From DASVRZ01 sp038230215 (GTDB lineage: Bacteria > Verrucomicrobiota > Verrucomicrobiia > Chthoniobacterales > DASVRZ01): a stretch of 64,000 nt of DNA. The stretch lies in contig JBBRNR010000005.1 of NCBI GenBank assembly GCA_038230215.1, positions 248,001-312,000 on the forward strand. The letters run 5' to 3'. The translations under genes were made by a program, and so were the position numbers. The notes beneath the pieces were generated by a model. It made no database searches, was not told where the DNA came from, and was given only the letters and a program-made list of their open reading frames with translations. This document shows, one piece after another, positions 16,508 to 25,493 of the stretch. Within the stretch, counting starts at the first letter, position 1; each line of letters begins with the position of its first letter.

Positions 16508-18274
16508 ATGCCCGCCATCACACGCGACACGCTGATCGAGACGCTGGAATCCATCGCGCTGCTTCTCGAACTGAAAGGCGAAAACCCCTTCAAGACCCGC
16601 GCCTACACCAACGCGGCCCGGGTTATTGAGGTCTTCAGTGGCGATTTTCTGGCGTTGGCCAAAGCGGGGGAATTGGAAACAGTGGACGGCATCGGCAAGG
16701 CAATCGCCGCGAAACTGACCGAACTCGTCACCACTGGCACGCTGCCGTATTACGAGAAATTGCGGGCTGAATTTCCAGCGACCATCTTCGAGATGTTTGG
16801 CATTCCAGGGCTGGGCCCCAAGAAAATCAAAGCCGTCTGGGAACAGCTCGGGATCAGCGATCTGATGGCACTGGAAGAAGCTGCCAAGGATGGCCGTGTC
16901 GCCGCGCTGCCCGGTTTTGGCCAGAAAACCGCGACCAATCTGCTCGCCTCCATCGAGCAACGACGAAAACATTCCGGTTACTTTCTATTGGGCGACGCGG
17001 CACCGGTGGCCGAGGTGATCCTCGAAGATTTGAAGGCGCTGCCCGACGTTTCGCAAGCCAGCGTGGCCGGGAGTTACCGTCGGCGGAAGGAGGTTTTGCA
17101 CGATCTCGATCTCATTGTCGCCGGCAAAAACCCGGCGGAAATCATCTGGTATTTTACCCATCACGCTCAGGTCGAATCCATCATCGCCCAAGGCCCGACC
17201 AAGGCCAGTGTGCGTTTTGCATCTGGGTTGCAGTGCGATCTGCGGGTGGTCACGAACGATGAATATCCCTTTGCCCTGAATTATTTTACCGGCAGCAAAG
17301 AGCACAACGTGATCATGCGCAGTCGCGCGCTGGATCGCGGCTGGACGCTGAACGAATACCGCCTCGGCCCGGTGGAAGCCCGCGCCACAGGGCGCAACGC
17401 AGAGATCGCCACCCAGGATGACATCCCCAAAATTTACCAGGAACGCGACCTCTATCGGGCGCTGGATCTGGATTACATCGAACCCGAACTCCGCGAGGGA
17501 CGCGGCGAGATTGCCGCAGCGGAGGAGGGTCGGTTGCCGAAGTTGATCGAATTGGAAAACCTGCGCGGGACGTTTCACAACCACACCACCGCGAGCGACG
17601 GACGGTCGAGTTTGAGCGAAATGGCCGACGCCGCGATGGAGATCGGACTGGAATATCTGGGTATCGCCGATCACTCGAAAAGCTCCGTGCAGGCTTACGG
17701 GCTGACGGAGGAAAAGCTACTCGCCCAAGTGGAGGAAATTCGGGCGCTGAATGCGACTTACAATGGATTCCAACTCCTCGCTGGCACCGAGTGCGACATC
17801 TTGAAAGACGGTTCGCTGGATTATTCCGACGAGGTGCTCAGCCAGCTCGATTACGTGGTGGCGAGCGTGCATTCATCCTTTACTCAGAGCGAGGCGGACA
17901 TGACGAAGCGCCTGATTCGCGCCATGGAAAACCCCCACGTGACCATGCTCGGGCACCTCACGGGCCGCGTCCTTTTAAGCCGGGAAGCCTACGCGGTGGA
18001 CATCCCGGCCGTGATCGAAGCCGCCGCCGCGACGGGAACGATTATTGAACTGAATGCGAGTCCCTACCGTCTCGACATGGACTGGCGCTGGTGGCAACTC
18101 GCCAAGGAAAAAGGGGTAAAATGCGCAATCAATCCCGATGCACATCACACGTCGGGTTTGCAATATCTGTGGTTCGGCGTGGCGCTCGCGCGCAAAGGCT
18201 GGCTGGAGAAATCCGACGTGGTGAATTGCCTGCCGCTCGCGAAGATCAGGATGGAACTCCAGCGGAAGCGATAA
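16508..18274 (+). CDS. polX: DNA polymerase/3'-5' exonuclease PolX
   Basis: A 588-residue bacterial family X polymerase of normal length. N-terminal helix-hairpin-helix domains (about 1-130, with VDGIGKAIAAKL and IPGLGPKKIKAVW) bind DNA. The nucleotidyltransferase domain (about 150-315) contains GSYRRRKEVLHDLDLIV with the metal-binding Asp pair. The C-terminal PHP domain (about 335-580; HNHTTASDGRSS, GIADHSKSS, ASVHSSF) gives the Mn-dependent exonuclease. It acts in gap-filling DNA repair. It stands alone, about 150 bases downstream of the 21-bp array. Confidence 0.95.
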   Translation: MPAITRDTLIETLESIALLLELKGENPFKTRAYTNAARVIEVFSGDFLALAKAGELETVDGIGKAIAAKLTELVTTGTLPYYEKLRAEFPATIFEMFGIPGLGPKKIKAVWEQLGISDLMALEEAAKDGRVAALPGFGQKTATNLLASIEQRRKHSGYFLLGDAAPVAEVILEDLKALPDVSQASVAGSYRRRKEVLHDLDLIVAGKNPAEIIWYFTHHAQVESIIAQGPTKASVRFASGLQCDLRVVTNDEYPFALNYFTGSKEHNVIMRSRALDRGWTLNEYRLGPVEARATGRNAEIATQDDIPKIYQERDLYRALDLDYIEPELREGRGEIAAAEEGRLPKLIELENLRGTFHNHTTASDGRSSLSEMADAAMEIGLEYLGIADHSKSSVQAYGLTEEKLLAQVEEIRALNATYNGFQLLAGTECDILKDGSLDYSDEVLSQLDYVVASVHSSFTQSEADMTKRLIRAMENPHVTMLGHLTGRVLLSREAYAVDIPAVIEAAAATGTIIELNASPYRLDMDWRWWQLAKEKGVKCAINPDAHHTSGLQYLWFGVALARKGWLEKSDVVNCLPLAKIRMELQRKR

Positions 18275-18326
18275 AATTCACTGGCATCCCCAGGGAAACT
18301 GCGCTTTCCTTGCGACCCGCCCAAAA

Positions 18327-19211
18327 ATGTCCGCTACGCCCAACATTCTGAAAATCGGTCTTCCTTCGGGCTCGTTGCAGGAGCCGACGCTGGATTTGTT
18401 TGCCAAGGCTGGGTTCCATATTTCTGTGTTCAAGCGGAATTACAAGCCGAGCATCGACGATCCAGAGATCGAATTGCGACTGCTGCGGGCCCAGGAAATC
18501 AGCCGTTATGTGGAGCATGGTTATCTGGATTGCGGCCTGACGGGTCGCGATTGGACAGAGGAAAACGGCTCCGATGTCGAGGTAATTTGTTCGTTGCCGT
18601 ATAGCAAGGCGACCGCGCAGCCGACACGCTGGGTGCTGGCCGTCCCGGAGAATTCGCCGTATCAGAGCGTGAAAGATTTGCAGGGGAAACGCATTGCGAC
18701 GGAGGCCGTGGGGCTGACGAAAAAATTTCTCGAAAAACACGGTGTCGAGGCTGAGGTGGAGTTCAGTTGGGGTGCCACCGAGGTGAAAGTGCCCGATCTG
18801 GTCGATGCGATCGTGGATATTACCGAGACCGGATCGTCGCTGCGGGCGAACAAATTGCGCATCATTGAGAACCTCACCGAATCCTTTCCGCAGATCATCG
18901 CGAACCACAGTGCGATGGAAGTCGCATGGAAACGCGGCAAGCTCGAGCGGATCGTTCTTTTATTACAAGGCGCGCTCAATGCCCGGGACAAAGTCGGCTT
19001 GAAAATGAACATCGCGGAAAATCAGTTGAAAAACCTGCTTTCTGCCCTACCATCCCTTCGCAATCCGACGGTCTCGCATCTAGCGCAGTCCGACTGGGTC
19101 GCGGTGGAAACCGTGATCGACGAAAAAGTCGTCCGCGAGATTATTCCCCAGCTCAAAGCCTTGGGCGCGGAGGGAATCATCGAATATCCTCTCAACAAAT
19201 TAGTGTATTAA
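18327..19211 (+). CDS. hisG: ATP phosphoribosyltransferase HisG, long form
   Basis: A 294-residue enzyme that condenses ATP with PRPP in the first step of histidine synthesis. Motifs are LKIGLPSGSLQEPTLDLF at the start, YLDCGLTGRDW, the PRPP loop region DAIVDITETGSSLRAN, and a C-terminal roughly 75-residue regulatory domain, which marks the long, HisZ-independent form inhibited by histidine. No other his gene adjoins it. It lies 52 bases after polX and 32 bases before a tiny basic gene. Confidence 0.95.
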   Translation: MSATPNILKIGLPSGSLQEPTLDLFAKAGFHISVFKRNYKPSIDDPEIELRLLRAQEISRYVEHGYLDCGLTGRDWTEENGSDVEVICSLPYSKATAQPTRWVLAVPENSPYQSVKDLQGKRIATEAVGLTKKFLEKHGVEAEVEFSWGATEVKVPDLVDAIVDITETGSSLRANKLRIIENLTESFPQIIANHSAMEVAWKRGKLERIVLLLQGALNARDKVGLKMNIAENQLKNLLSALPSLRNPTVSHLAQSDWVAVETVIDEKVVREIIPQLKALGAEGIIEYPLNKLVY

Positions 19212-19243
19212 CCAGACCGTAAACAGATAGTCATCAAACTCCC

Positions 19244-19348
19244 ATGGGATCCCTGAAAAAAAGACGTAAATCGAAAATCGCCAAACATAAGCGCCGCAAG
19301 CGGATGAAAGAAAACCGCCACAAAAAACGCTTGCGTTACAAATCGTAA
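19244..19348 (+). CDS. AURKAIP1/COX24-domain mini-protein
   Basis: A 34-residue, extremely basic protein rich in Lys and Arg (begins MGSLKKRRKSKIAKHKRRKR and ends RLRYKS). It matches the short bacterial versions of the mitochondrial AURKAIP1/COX24 domain, which are thought to be ribosome-associated. The length is typical of bacterial members, which annotation programs often miss. The ATG at 19244 is the only sensible start. Just after the stop, an 18-base near copy of its last codons (19357-19374) encodes LRYKS and a stop in another frame. Confidence 0.8.
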   Translation: MGSLKKRRKSKIAKHKRRKRMKENRHKKRLRYKS

Positions 19349-19390
19349 CTCCGCGTTTGCGCTACAAATCGTAGTCGTTACGTTGGCCGC

Positions 19391-21202
19391 ATGACGCGGC
19401 TGATTCGGAAAATTCCCCCGATCAGTCTCACAGTGCGCTTCCATAAACGCTCAACAAGATCGAAAATTTTAGCCGCTGGACTCACGTTCAGCGGCTTTTC
19501 GATCTTGTCCGGGCTGGCGATTCCGACGAGCAAGCCCACTGTTCCTCCGCCCAAAGCCGAAGGCGACGCGCGTCTTTCTTTTGAATACGAAATTGCCAGG
19601 CCGGATTTACGGCTTTCTGAAAAAGGCCTTCGCAAAGCGGATGCGCTCGCCAATTTCATCCAGGGCCTGATCCACGAGGAAGACGGCAACAGCGAAAAAG
19701 CGCTCACTGCTTACGAGCGCGTGCTCGCCCTCGATCCGACGGGAGTAGACGCCAAACTTTCCGTGCGTCTCGCCAACGAATACATCCGGCGCGGTGATGT
19801 GCCCCAGGGTTTGACCCTGCTGAAAAATGCGATAGCCGCCCAGCCGCAGGAGCCGCTGCCCTTTGTGACGCTGGCGTATCTTTATTTTAAGGAGCTGAAC
19901 AAGCCCGATCTGGCGCTCAAATACGCCCATGACGCCGTAACCGCCGCGCCATACGACTTGCGCACACATCAGGCACTCTTCGTGGTGCTGGATGCGGTCG
20001 GTGACGATGAAAAAACCCAGAAAGCGCTCGATCAAGCCACGAACATCGACAGCCAGGACGCCGATTTCTGGTTTGGCATCGGCGATCTTTACCTGCGGCT
20101 TTATGGCAAGGAACGGGCGGAGGACCAGATCGATCTGCTGAAGCTGCAAAAGGTGACGGCGCTCTACGAAAAAGCGCTCGCCCTCTCGCCCGACGATCCC
20201 TCGGTGCAGGCGCGGGTGGCAGATTATTACGGGCGCATCGGCGACACGAAAAAAGCCATCCCTCTCTATCTCCGCACCGTCGCGGAAAACAGTGGTGCGC
20301 CGGACTCGCTACAGGCGGACATTCGCATGAAACTCGCCCGCATTTATCTCAGCCTGGGCAAACGTTCCGAGGCGATCGACATGTTACAGGCGCTGGTGAA
20401 GCTCAACCCGCTGCTCTCCGAAGCCTACGGAACTCTCGGCGCGATCTATGTGGAAGCCCAAAATTACGAGCAGGCTCTGGCTAGTTTCCAGCAGGCGCTT
20501 CTCACGGGAAAAACTGAGCCGCGAAATTACATGCGAGTCGCCCAAACCGCGATCCAGCTCAAGAAATTTCCCTTGGCCATAGCCACTTTGATCGACGCAC
20601 GGGCCCGTTTTGGCTCGCCGGAATTCACTACGCTGCTGGCGATTTGCCTCAGCCAAAACGGACAAAACGAGGAGGCGCTGGCGAAGTTTGAGGAGGCGAT
20701 CTCCGAGGCGTCTAATTACGAGGGCGATACAGCGACACTGACAAGCAGTTTTTATCTGAGCTACGCCGACGCGGCCCAAAAGGCGGGCAACATCGACAAG
20801 ACGGTGGAACTCATTCGCAAGTCGATCGAGATCGATCCATCAAAGGCGCACGAGGGGCAAAATTTCCTCGGCTACCTCTGGGTTGATCGCGGAGAAAACC
20901 TTGAGGCGGCTGGCCAGCTCATTCGTCAGGCACTGCTCGCGGAGCCGAACAGCGGCGCGTATCTCGACAGTCTCGGCTGGTATTATTACAAGACGAACCG
21001 CTTCGATCTGGCGCTCAAGCAGCTCCTCAAAGCCGCCGGAAATCTGGAAAAAGACGATCCCGTCGTCTTCGAGCACATCGCCGACACTTACCTAAAACTC
21101 GGCAACAAAGACCAGGCGCTCGAGTATTGGCAGAAGGCGCTCAAACTCGACGAAGGAAACAAAACCCTCATTGGCAAGATCGAGGCGAACAAAAAAAACT
21201 GA
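19391..21202 (+). CDS. Tetratricopeptide-repeat protein with N-terminal membrane anchor
   Basis: A 603-residue protein. A basic N-terminus and hydrophobic segment (about residues 27-45, ILAAGLTFSGFSILSGLAI) suggest a signal anchor or signal peptide. The rest, from about residue 85, is a long run of TPR units (for example GNSEKALTAYERVLALDPTG, SEAIDMLQALVKLNPLLSEA, KDQALEYWQKALKLDEGNKT). TPR solenoids mediate protein-protein contacts, and such proteins often act in outer-membrane biogenesis or secretion. No catalytic domain is visible and the partner is unknown. It converges with glgA. Confidence 0.85.
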   Translation: MTRLIRKIPPISLTVRFHKRSTRSKILAAGLTFSGFSILSGLAIPTSKPTVPPPKAEGDARLSFEYEIARPDLRLSEKGLRKADALANFIQGLIHEEDGNSEKALTAYERVLALDPTGVDAKLSVRLANEYIRRGDVPQGLTLLKNAIAAQPQEPLPFVTLAYLYFKELNKPDLALKYAHDAVTAAPYDLRTHQALFVVLDAVGDDEKTQKALDQATNIDSQDADFWFGIGDLYLRLYGKERAEDQIDLLKLQKVTALYEKALALSPDDPSVQARVADYYGRIGDTKKAIPLYLRTVAENSGAPDSLQADIRMKLARIYLSLGKRSEAIDMLQALVKLNPLLSEAYGTLGAIYVEAQNYEQALASFQQALLTGKTEPRNYMRVAQTAIQLKKFPLAIATLIDARARFGSPEFTTLLAICLSQNGQNEEALAKFEEAISEASNYEGDTATLTSSFYLSYADAAQKAGNIDKTVELIRKSIEIDPSKAHEGQNFLGYLWVDRGENLEAAGQLIRQALLAEPNSGAYLDSLGWYYYKTNRFDLALKQLLKAAGNLEKDDPVVFEHIADTYLKLGNKDQALEYWQKALKLDEGNKTLIGKIEANKKN

Positions 21203-21216
21203 ACCTCTGACTGCGG

Positions 21217-22659
21217 TTATGCGGAAACCTTTTCGTAAAGTCCGGCATACTCCTGCGCGGCCAGTTTCCAAGAGAAATCCTGCTCCATCGCACGTTGCAT
21301 AAGCTCGGCCCAAGTCGTCTGATCCATAAATTGGAAGCGGGCCCGTTTGATCGCATCCCAGAACGATTCGGCTTGGTATTCCTGAAAGGGGAACCCCCAG
21401 CCGTCGTCGGCCACGGGGTCGTAGTCGCGGACGATTTGCGTGAGACCGCCGACCGCCCGAGCCACGGGCAGTGTGCCGTATTTCAGACTGTAAATCGCCG
21501 TCAAACCACAGGGCTCGAAGCGCGAGGGAATCAACGTGATGTCCGATCCGGCCTCAATGAGATGCGAAAGCTTGATGTCAAACTCCTGTCGGAAAGCGAG
21601 GCGTCCGCGATGTTTCAACGTGTGATAACGCAGCTCCGCCTCATACGCGGGATCGCCCTCGCCGAGAATAATCAAGCGTAAGTCGTCGGAGAGCAAACGA
21701 TCCAAAACGGGCAGCAAAATATCGAAGCCTTTCTGCTCTGCGAGACGAGTGACCATACCGATGACCGGGCCGCGTGGCTGGGGGTCGAGTCCCATTTCAC
21801 TGAGCAGCGCGTCGCGGCAGACGCGTTTACCTGCGAGGGAATCCGCCGAGAAAGTCTGCGGCAAAAGTTTGTCCGTCATCGGATTCCAGACAGCGTAATC
21901 GGCCCCGTTCAGGATGCCGGTAAATTTCCCGAGGTGCTCGCGAATGACAGAGTCGAGACCGCAGCCGCTGGCGGGTGTTTGGATTTCGTGGAGATACGGT
22001 TTGCTGACGGTCGTCACAGCGTCCGCGAAAAGAATACCCGCCTTCAGTAAGTTCAGACTCCCGAAAAACTCCACGCCTTGCGCACCGAAATAGTCGCCCG
22101 GCAAATTCGTGAACCGGAAATCATACGGCCAAAAACTGCCCTGATAAGCCAGATTATGAATCGTCAGCACCGTGCGAAACGGCAGCGCCCATTCCCGCAC
22201 CAGCACCGGAATCAAAGCCGTTTGCCAGTCGTGCACATGGATTACATCGGGCGCAGGCTGCATGCGGCGGGCGAGTTCCAGCACGGCCTTGCTGAAAAAA
22301 ATGAAGCGCTCGGCGTTGTCGCCATAATCGCGCCCATCGGTGCCGTAAATGCCCGAGCGGTCGAAATATTCGTCGCGGCGAATGAGGAAGACTTGGGTGC
22401 CCTGTTTATCACTGGTGGGAGCCACGGTTTGCACGACGCTGGCTTCCACGGTTTTCTCGCCAACCTGTACACTAAACTGCACGCCTGTTTCCTTGAGTCG
22501 GAGCTGGGGATTTTCGCAAATACTGCGGTAAAGCGGCAGCACGACGCTGACTTCGTGACCCGCCTGGCGCAAGGCGAGCGGCAGTGCATCGAGCACATCG
22601 CCGAGACCGCCCGTGCGGGCAAGCGACGACATTTCACTTGAGGCCATGAGGATTTTCAT
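21217..22659 (-). CDS. glgA: Glycogen synthase (ADP-glucose, GT5)
   Basis: A 480-residue GT-B enzyme extending alpha-1,4-glucan from ADP-glucose. It starts MKILMASSEMSSLARTGGLG, with the family's Lys/Arg-x-Gly-Gly-Leu substrate loop (here R-T-G-G-L). It also has VIHVHDWQTALIPVLVRE, TIHNLAYQGSFW, and the C-terminal IPSRFEPCGLTAIYSLKYGT with the catalytic Glu region. The canonical loop Lys is Arg here, which occurs in some members. No other glycogen gene is adjacent. It overlaps nothing and is divergent from a TPR gene. Confidence 0.94.
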   Translation of the reverse strand: MKILMASSEMSSLARTGGLGDVLDALPLALRQAGHEVSVVLPLYRSICENPQLRLKETGVQFSVQVGEKTVEASVVQTVAPTSDKQGTQVFLIRRDEYFDRSGIYGTDGRDYGDNAERFIFFSKAVLELARRMQPAPDVIHVHDWQTALIPVLVREWALPFRTVLTIHNLAYQGSFWPYDFRFTNLPGDYFGAQGVEFFGSLNLLKAGILFADAVTTVSKPYLHEIQTPASGCGLDSVIREHLGKFTGILNGADYAVWNPMTDKLLPQTFSADSLAGKRVCRDALLSEMGLDPQPRGPVIGMVTRLAEQKGFDILLPVLDRLLSDDLRLIILGEGDPAYEAELRYHTLKHRGRLAFRQEFDIKLSHLIEAGSDITLIPSRFEPCGLTAIYSLKYGTLPVARAVGGLTQIVRDYDPVADDGWGFPFQEYQAESFWDAIKRARFQFMDQTTWAELMQRAMEQDFSWKLAAQEYAGLYEKVSA

Positions 22660-22777
22660 CGTTTTTGGATAGTGGGAGGAAATGGCGGATGCCTCAAGCA
22701 GGAACGCACCCAGTCTGCCGGAAGGCCCCGTGAATTTTTCCCTTGTCGCCCGCAGACGTTTTCACCAAAGTCATCCC

Positions 22778-23383
22778 ATGCGCCTCCTCCTGCGCCTCGC
22801 TGTTCTCACTGGACTGGTGTGCCTGTGTGTCTTTCTCTTCCGCCTCGGCAAGCAAATCGAAGCCCAGGAAACGGCCGATCAGAGTAAGCTGTTTCTAGTC
22901 TTCGGCGGTGCGCTGCTCTCGGCGGTGACGGCTGGAATCATCGTGGCGATCACTTTTCTGCCCTTTGTCGGGGACAAGCTTGGGCAAATGATCTATGGCG
23001 GCTCCGAGGATGTGGCGCACGATCCCTTTTTCATGGCCCGCGAATGCATCGAGGACGGCAACTACCTCGAGGCGATCAGCTATTATCGCCAGGCCCTGGC
23101 CGCCGACCCGGATGACACCGCCGCCATCGAGGGCATCGCCCATGTGCAGACTAAATATCTCGGCGAGCCGGGTGCCGCCGTGGAGCTGCTCATCCATCAA
23201 CTGGAAAAACACTGGCCCGTCGATGAGCAGGCGTTTCTCCGCTGCAAACTGGCTGAAATTTATGGTCGTAACGGCGCGATGGACCAAGCCCGCCAGCTCC
23301 TGCTGGAAAACATGGAAGCCTGGCCCGGCACCCCGCAGGCGCGAAACGCCGAGCATCTCCTACACGAACTGGAAGCTATTTAA
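22778..23383 (+). CDS. Small membrane-anchored TPR protein
   Basis: A 201-residue protein starting MRLLLRLAVLTGLVCLCVFL. Two hydrophobic segments (about 2-20 and 35-58) are followed by roughly 130 residues with TPR-like helices (NYLEAISYYRQALAADPDDT, MDQARQLLLENMEAWPG). ATG 22778 was preferred to one at 22682 because it starts at the first helix. It probably exposes a short TPR domain to the cytoplasm. Its stop overlaps the convergent hpnI gene by 8 bases. Confidence 0.75.
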   Translation: MRLLLRLAVLTGLVCLCVFLFRLGKQIEAQETADQSKLFLVFGGALLSAVTAGIIVAITFLPFVGDKLGQMIYGGSEDVAHDPFFMARECIEDGNYLEAISYYRQALAADPDDTAAIEGIAHVQTKYLGEPGAAVELLIHQLEKHWPVDEQAFLRCKLAEIYGRNGAMDQARQLLLENMEAWPGTPQARNAEHLLHELEAI

Positions 23384-24452
23384 GTTCCCAGCGCTTGCCC
23401 GCCCAATGCACTGGCAGTGGCAGCCAGGCCATGATCCAGAAAAGCGTTTCCAACAAACTCGAAACTGGAATGAGAAACAGCGAGCGGCCGAGAGAAAGAG
23501 ACCAGCCCAAAGTACGGGCGCGTTGGTGGCAAACGACGAGCCGGGAAAGTGAGGCGAGTAAGAGCATTATCCAGCCAAACGGATGAAGAAACGCGGCAAA
23601 CAAACCCCAAGTCATGGAATGCAGCACGATGGAACCGGCAAATCCCAATGGCTGGTAGCGGCGATACGTGGCGCTGATTCGATGCAATTGGCGTAAGGCG
23701 GAAAGTGGAGTTTCGGAGTCGTTGCCGAGCGCGACAACGACGCTAGAGAAGCGAACTGGAATTCCCATCTGGGCGAGGCGATGGCCGAGTTGATAGTCCT
23801 CGGCGAGTTCATCGGCAAGCGATTCCCAACCGCCGAGTTTTTCGATCTGCGAGCGCGTGACGGCGAGTGCGGCTCCGACGGTGTTGGAGATTTTTCCCAA
23901 TCGCTGGAGGACGGCGAGCCCCGGTAGCAACGTGTGAAGAACCGGCGCGGTGGTGAGCGTGAGTTTTCGGAAACGATACGGCGCACTGAGGACTGGAAAA
24001 TGAAGCGAGTTCCATTCGGATCGGAACTGCGGAAGGAACGTCGCTGCGTCCTCGATTTCACTGTCGAGGATGATCCAATAATCATGGCAGGCGAGGGGAG
24101 CGAGCCGGAGGAGCTTGTTGATCTTCGGATTGCGGGCCAAGTCGCGTCGACAGGAAATGATGTGAATGTCGAGTCGGGGAAAGTCGGCGAGCGCAGCGCG
24201 GGCGGCATTTTCCGTCAGAATGTCATCCTCGTAAATGCCCATGAGAACCTGGTCATCCGGCTGCACGGCTTGCAAAAAAGAGCGAAGTTTCATTCCAATC
24301 TCCGGCACGCCCCGTTTCAGCGGACGGAAAATCGTCACCGGAACGGACTGCTCGGTGCGCTCCAGCGGGACTAACCAGCGCTTTACCCAGGCCGTTGTCA
24401 CCCAATCGTAGGCAACTCCGATGGCGATCAACCCGATCCAGAGCCAGCTCAT
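23376..24452 (-). CDS. hpnI: Hopanoid-associated glycosyltransferase HpnI
   Basis: A 358-residue GT2-type enzyme related to ceramide glucosyltransferases. It has an N-terminal membrane helix (MSWLWIGLIAIGVAYDW), a GT-A domain with DDQVLMGIYEDD, NPKINKLLRLA, the DxD-like ILDSEIEDA and acceptor motif DELAEDYQLGHRLA, and C-terminal hydrophobic helices. In known systems HpnI adds N-acetylglucosamine to bacteriohopanetetrol and HpnK then deacetylates it. The start at 24452 overlaps the hpnA stop by ATGA; a longer frame running into hpnA is spurious. It sits beside hpnA and hpnK, which supports the call. Confidence 0.88.
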   Translation of the reverse strand: MSWLWIGLIAIGVAYDWVTTAWVKRWLVPLERTEQSVPVTIFRPLKRGVPEIGMKLRSFLQAVQPDDQVLMGIYEDDILTENAARAALADFPRLDIHIISCRRDLARNPKINKLLRLAPLACHDYWIILDSEIEDAATFLPQFRSEWNSLHFPVLSAPYRFRKLTLTTAPVLHTLLPGLAVLQRLGKISNTVGAALAVTRSQIEKLGGWESLADELAEDYQLGHRLAQMGIPVRFSSVVVALGNDSETPLSALRQLHRISATYRRYQPLGFAGSIVLHSMTWGLFAAFLHPFGWIMLLLASLSRLVVCHQRARTLGWSLSLGRSLFLIPVSSLLETLFWIMAWLPLPVHWAGKRWELK

Positions 24453-25462
24453 AACACGCCGCGTCTGGTGCAATCCTGGACGGCCCGCTCGACGGCATTT
24501 TCCAGGGGCGAAAGCCGGTAGCCGATGTCGCGAATCGCTTTTTCTGAGGAGAAAAAATACGGACGCTCCGACATGCGAACACTTTCCCGAGTGATGAATG
24601 GCTCGTCGTCGCAACCCCCGATTTGATGCCACATTTCGCAACCTGCGGCAGCCATCCGGCTGAGCCATTGTGGCGCGTATTTTGTCGGCACCGGATGCCG
24701 CGACCACGGCGCGAGGAGTTGTAGAAACTCGCCGAGCCAGAGATTTTGCCCGGCTAGCAGGTAGTCCTCGCCGATTTCCCCGTTTTGCATCGCCAGCAAA
24801 TGTCCCTGCGCCACGTCGGCGACATCGACGAAGGATAACCCCGTCCGTGCCAGCATGGGGAGTTTGCCGCGAAGAAATTGCACGATCACTGCACCGGTCG
24901 GAGTCGGGCGTAAATCGTTCTCGCCGATGGGTGCCCCCGGCAACACGGAGACGATTGGCGCACCACGCTGGAGATGGCGTTGGACAACTTTCCAGGCGGC
25001 GAGCTTGGAGGATTTGTAGGGTCCGTGATGAGCAGAAACGAGTTGCGTTTCATCGCCGGGATTTTCCAGCGTGCCGGGCTGGAGAACGCCCTGGGTGCTG
25101 GTGACGACGATTTTTTCCGCGGCGATTTTCGAGGCGAGTTGGAGCACGTTCTCCGTTCCGGCGACGTTGCTGGCGTAGATCTCCTGCGGGTTGCGCGCCC
25201 AGAATCGGTAGTCGCCCGCGACGTGAAAAACGTAGCGCGCATCGCGAAACGGCACTTCGAGCGTTTCGGGCTGGGTCACGTCGCCTGCATACCACTCAAA
25301 TTCCGCTGTGTTTCCCCTCGGCGCGTCCAGCGAACGCGTGATGCCGCGAACGCGCGCCCCGGCACGCACGAGCTGATCCGCGACGTGGCTGCCGATGAAT
25401 CCGCGGGCACCGGTGACGACGACGACCTGATCGGCAAAGAGGTTGCGAAAGAGGTTTTCCAT
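24449..25462 (-). CDS. hpnA: Hopanoid-associated sugar epimerase HpnA (extended SDR)
   Basis: A 337-residue NAD-dependent SDR with Rossmann motif VVVTGARGFIGSHVADQLV near residue 11, VFHVAGDYRFWARNP (the family's typical A-x-D-Y-R-x-W), and the catalytic Tyr-x-x-x-Lys in GPYKSSKLAAWK. The HVAADYR-W signature is characteristic of HpnA-type epimerases. The start ATG at 25462 was chosen; a longer frame from 25510 would overlap the divergent hpnK start. It is the first gene of a two-gene minus-strand operon with hpnI. Confidence 0.88.
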   Translation of the reverse strand: MENLFRNLFADQVVVVTGARGFIGSHVADQLVRAGARVRGITRSLDAPRGNTAEFEWYAGDVTQPETLEVPFRDARYVFHVAGDYRFWARNPQEIYASNVAGTENVLQLASKIAAEKIVVTSTQGVLQPGTLENPGDETQLVSAHHGPYKSSKLAAWKVVQRHLQRGAPIVSVLPGAPIGENDLRPTPTGAVIVQFLRGKLPMLARTGLSFVDVADVAQGHLLAMQNGEIGEDYLLAGQNLWLGEFLQLLAPWSRHPVPTKYAPQWLSRMAAAGCEMWHQIGGCDDEPFITRESVRMSERPYFFSSEKAIRDIGYRLSPLENAVERAVQDCTRRGVL

Positions 25463-25493
25463 TCGAGTTGGAGCGTGATGTAGTGGGCGGCGA

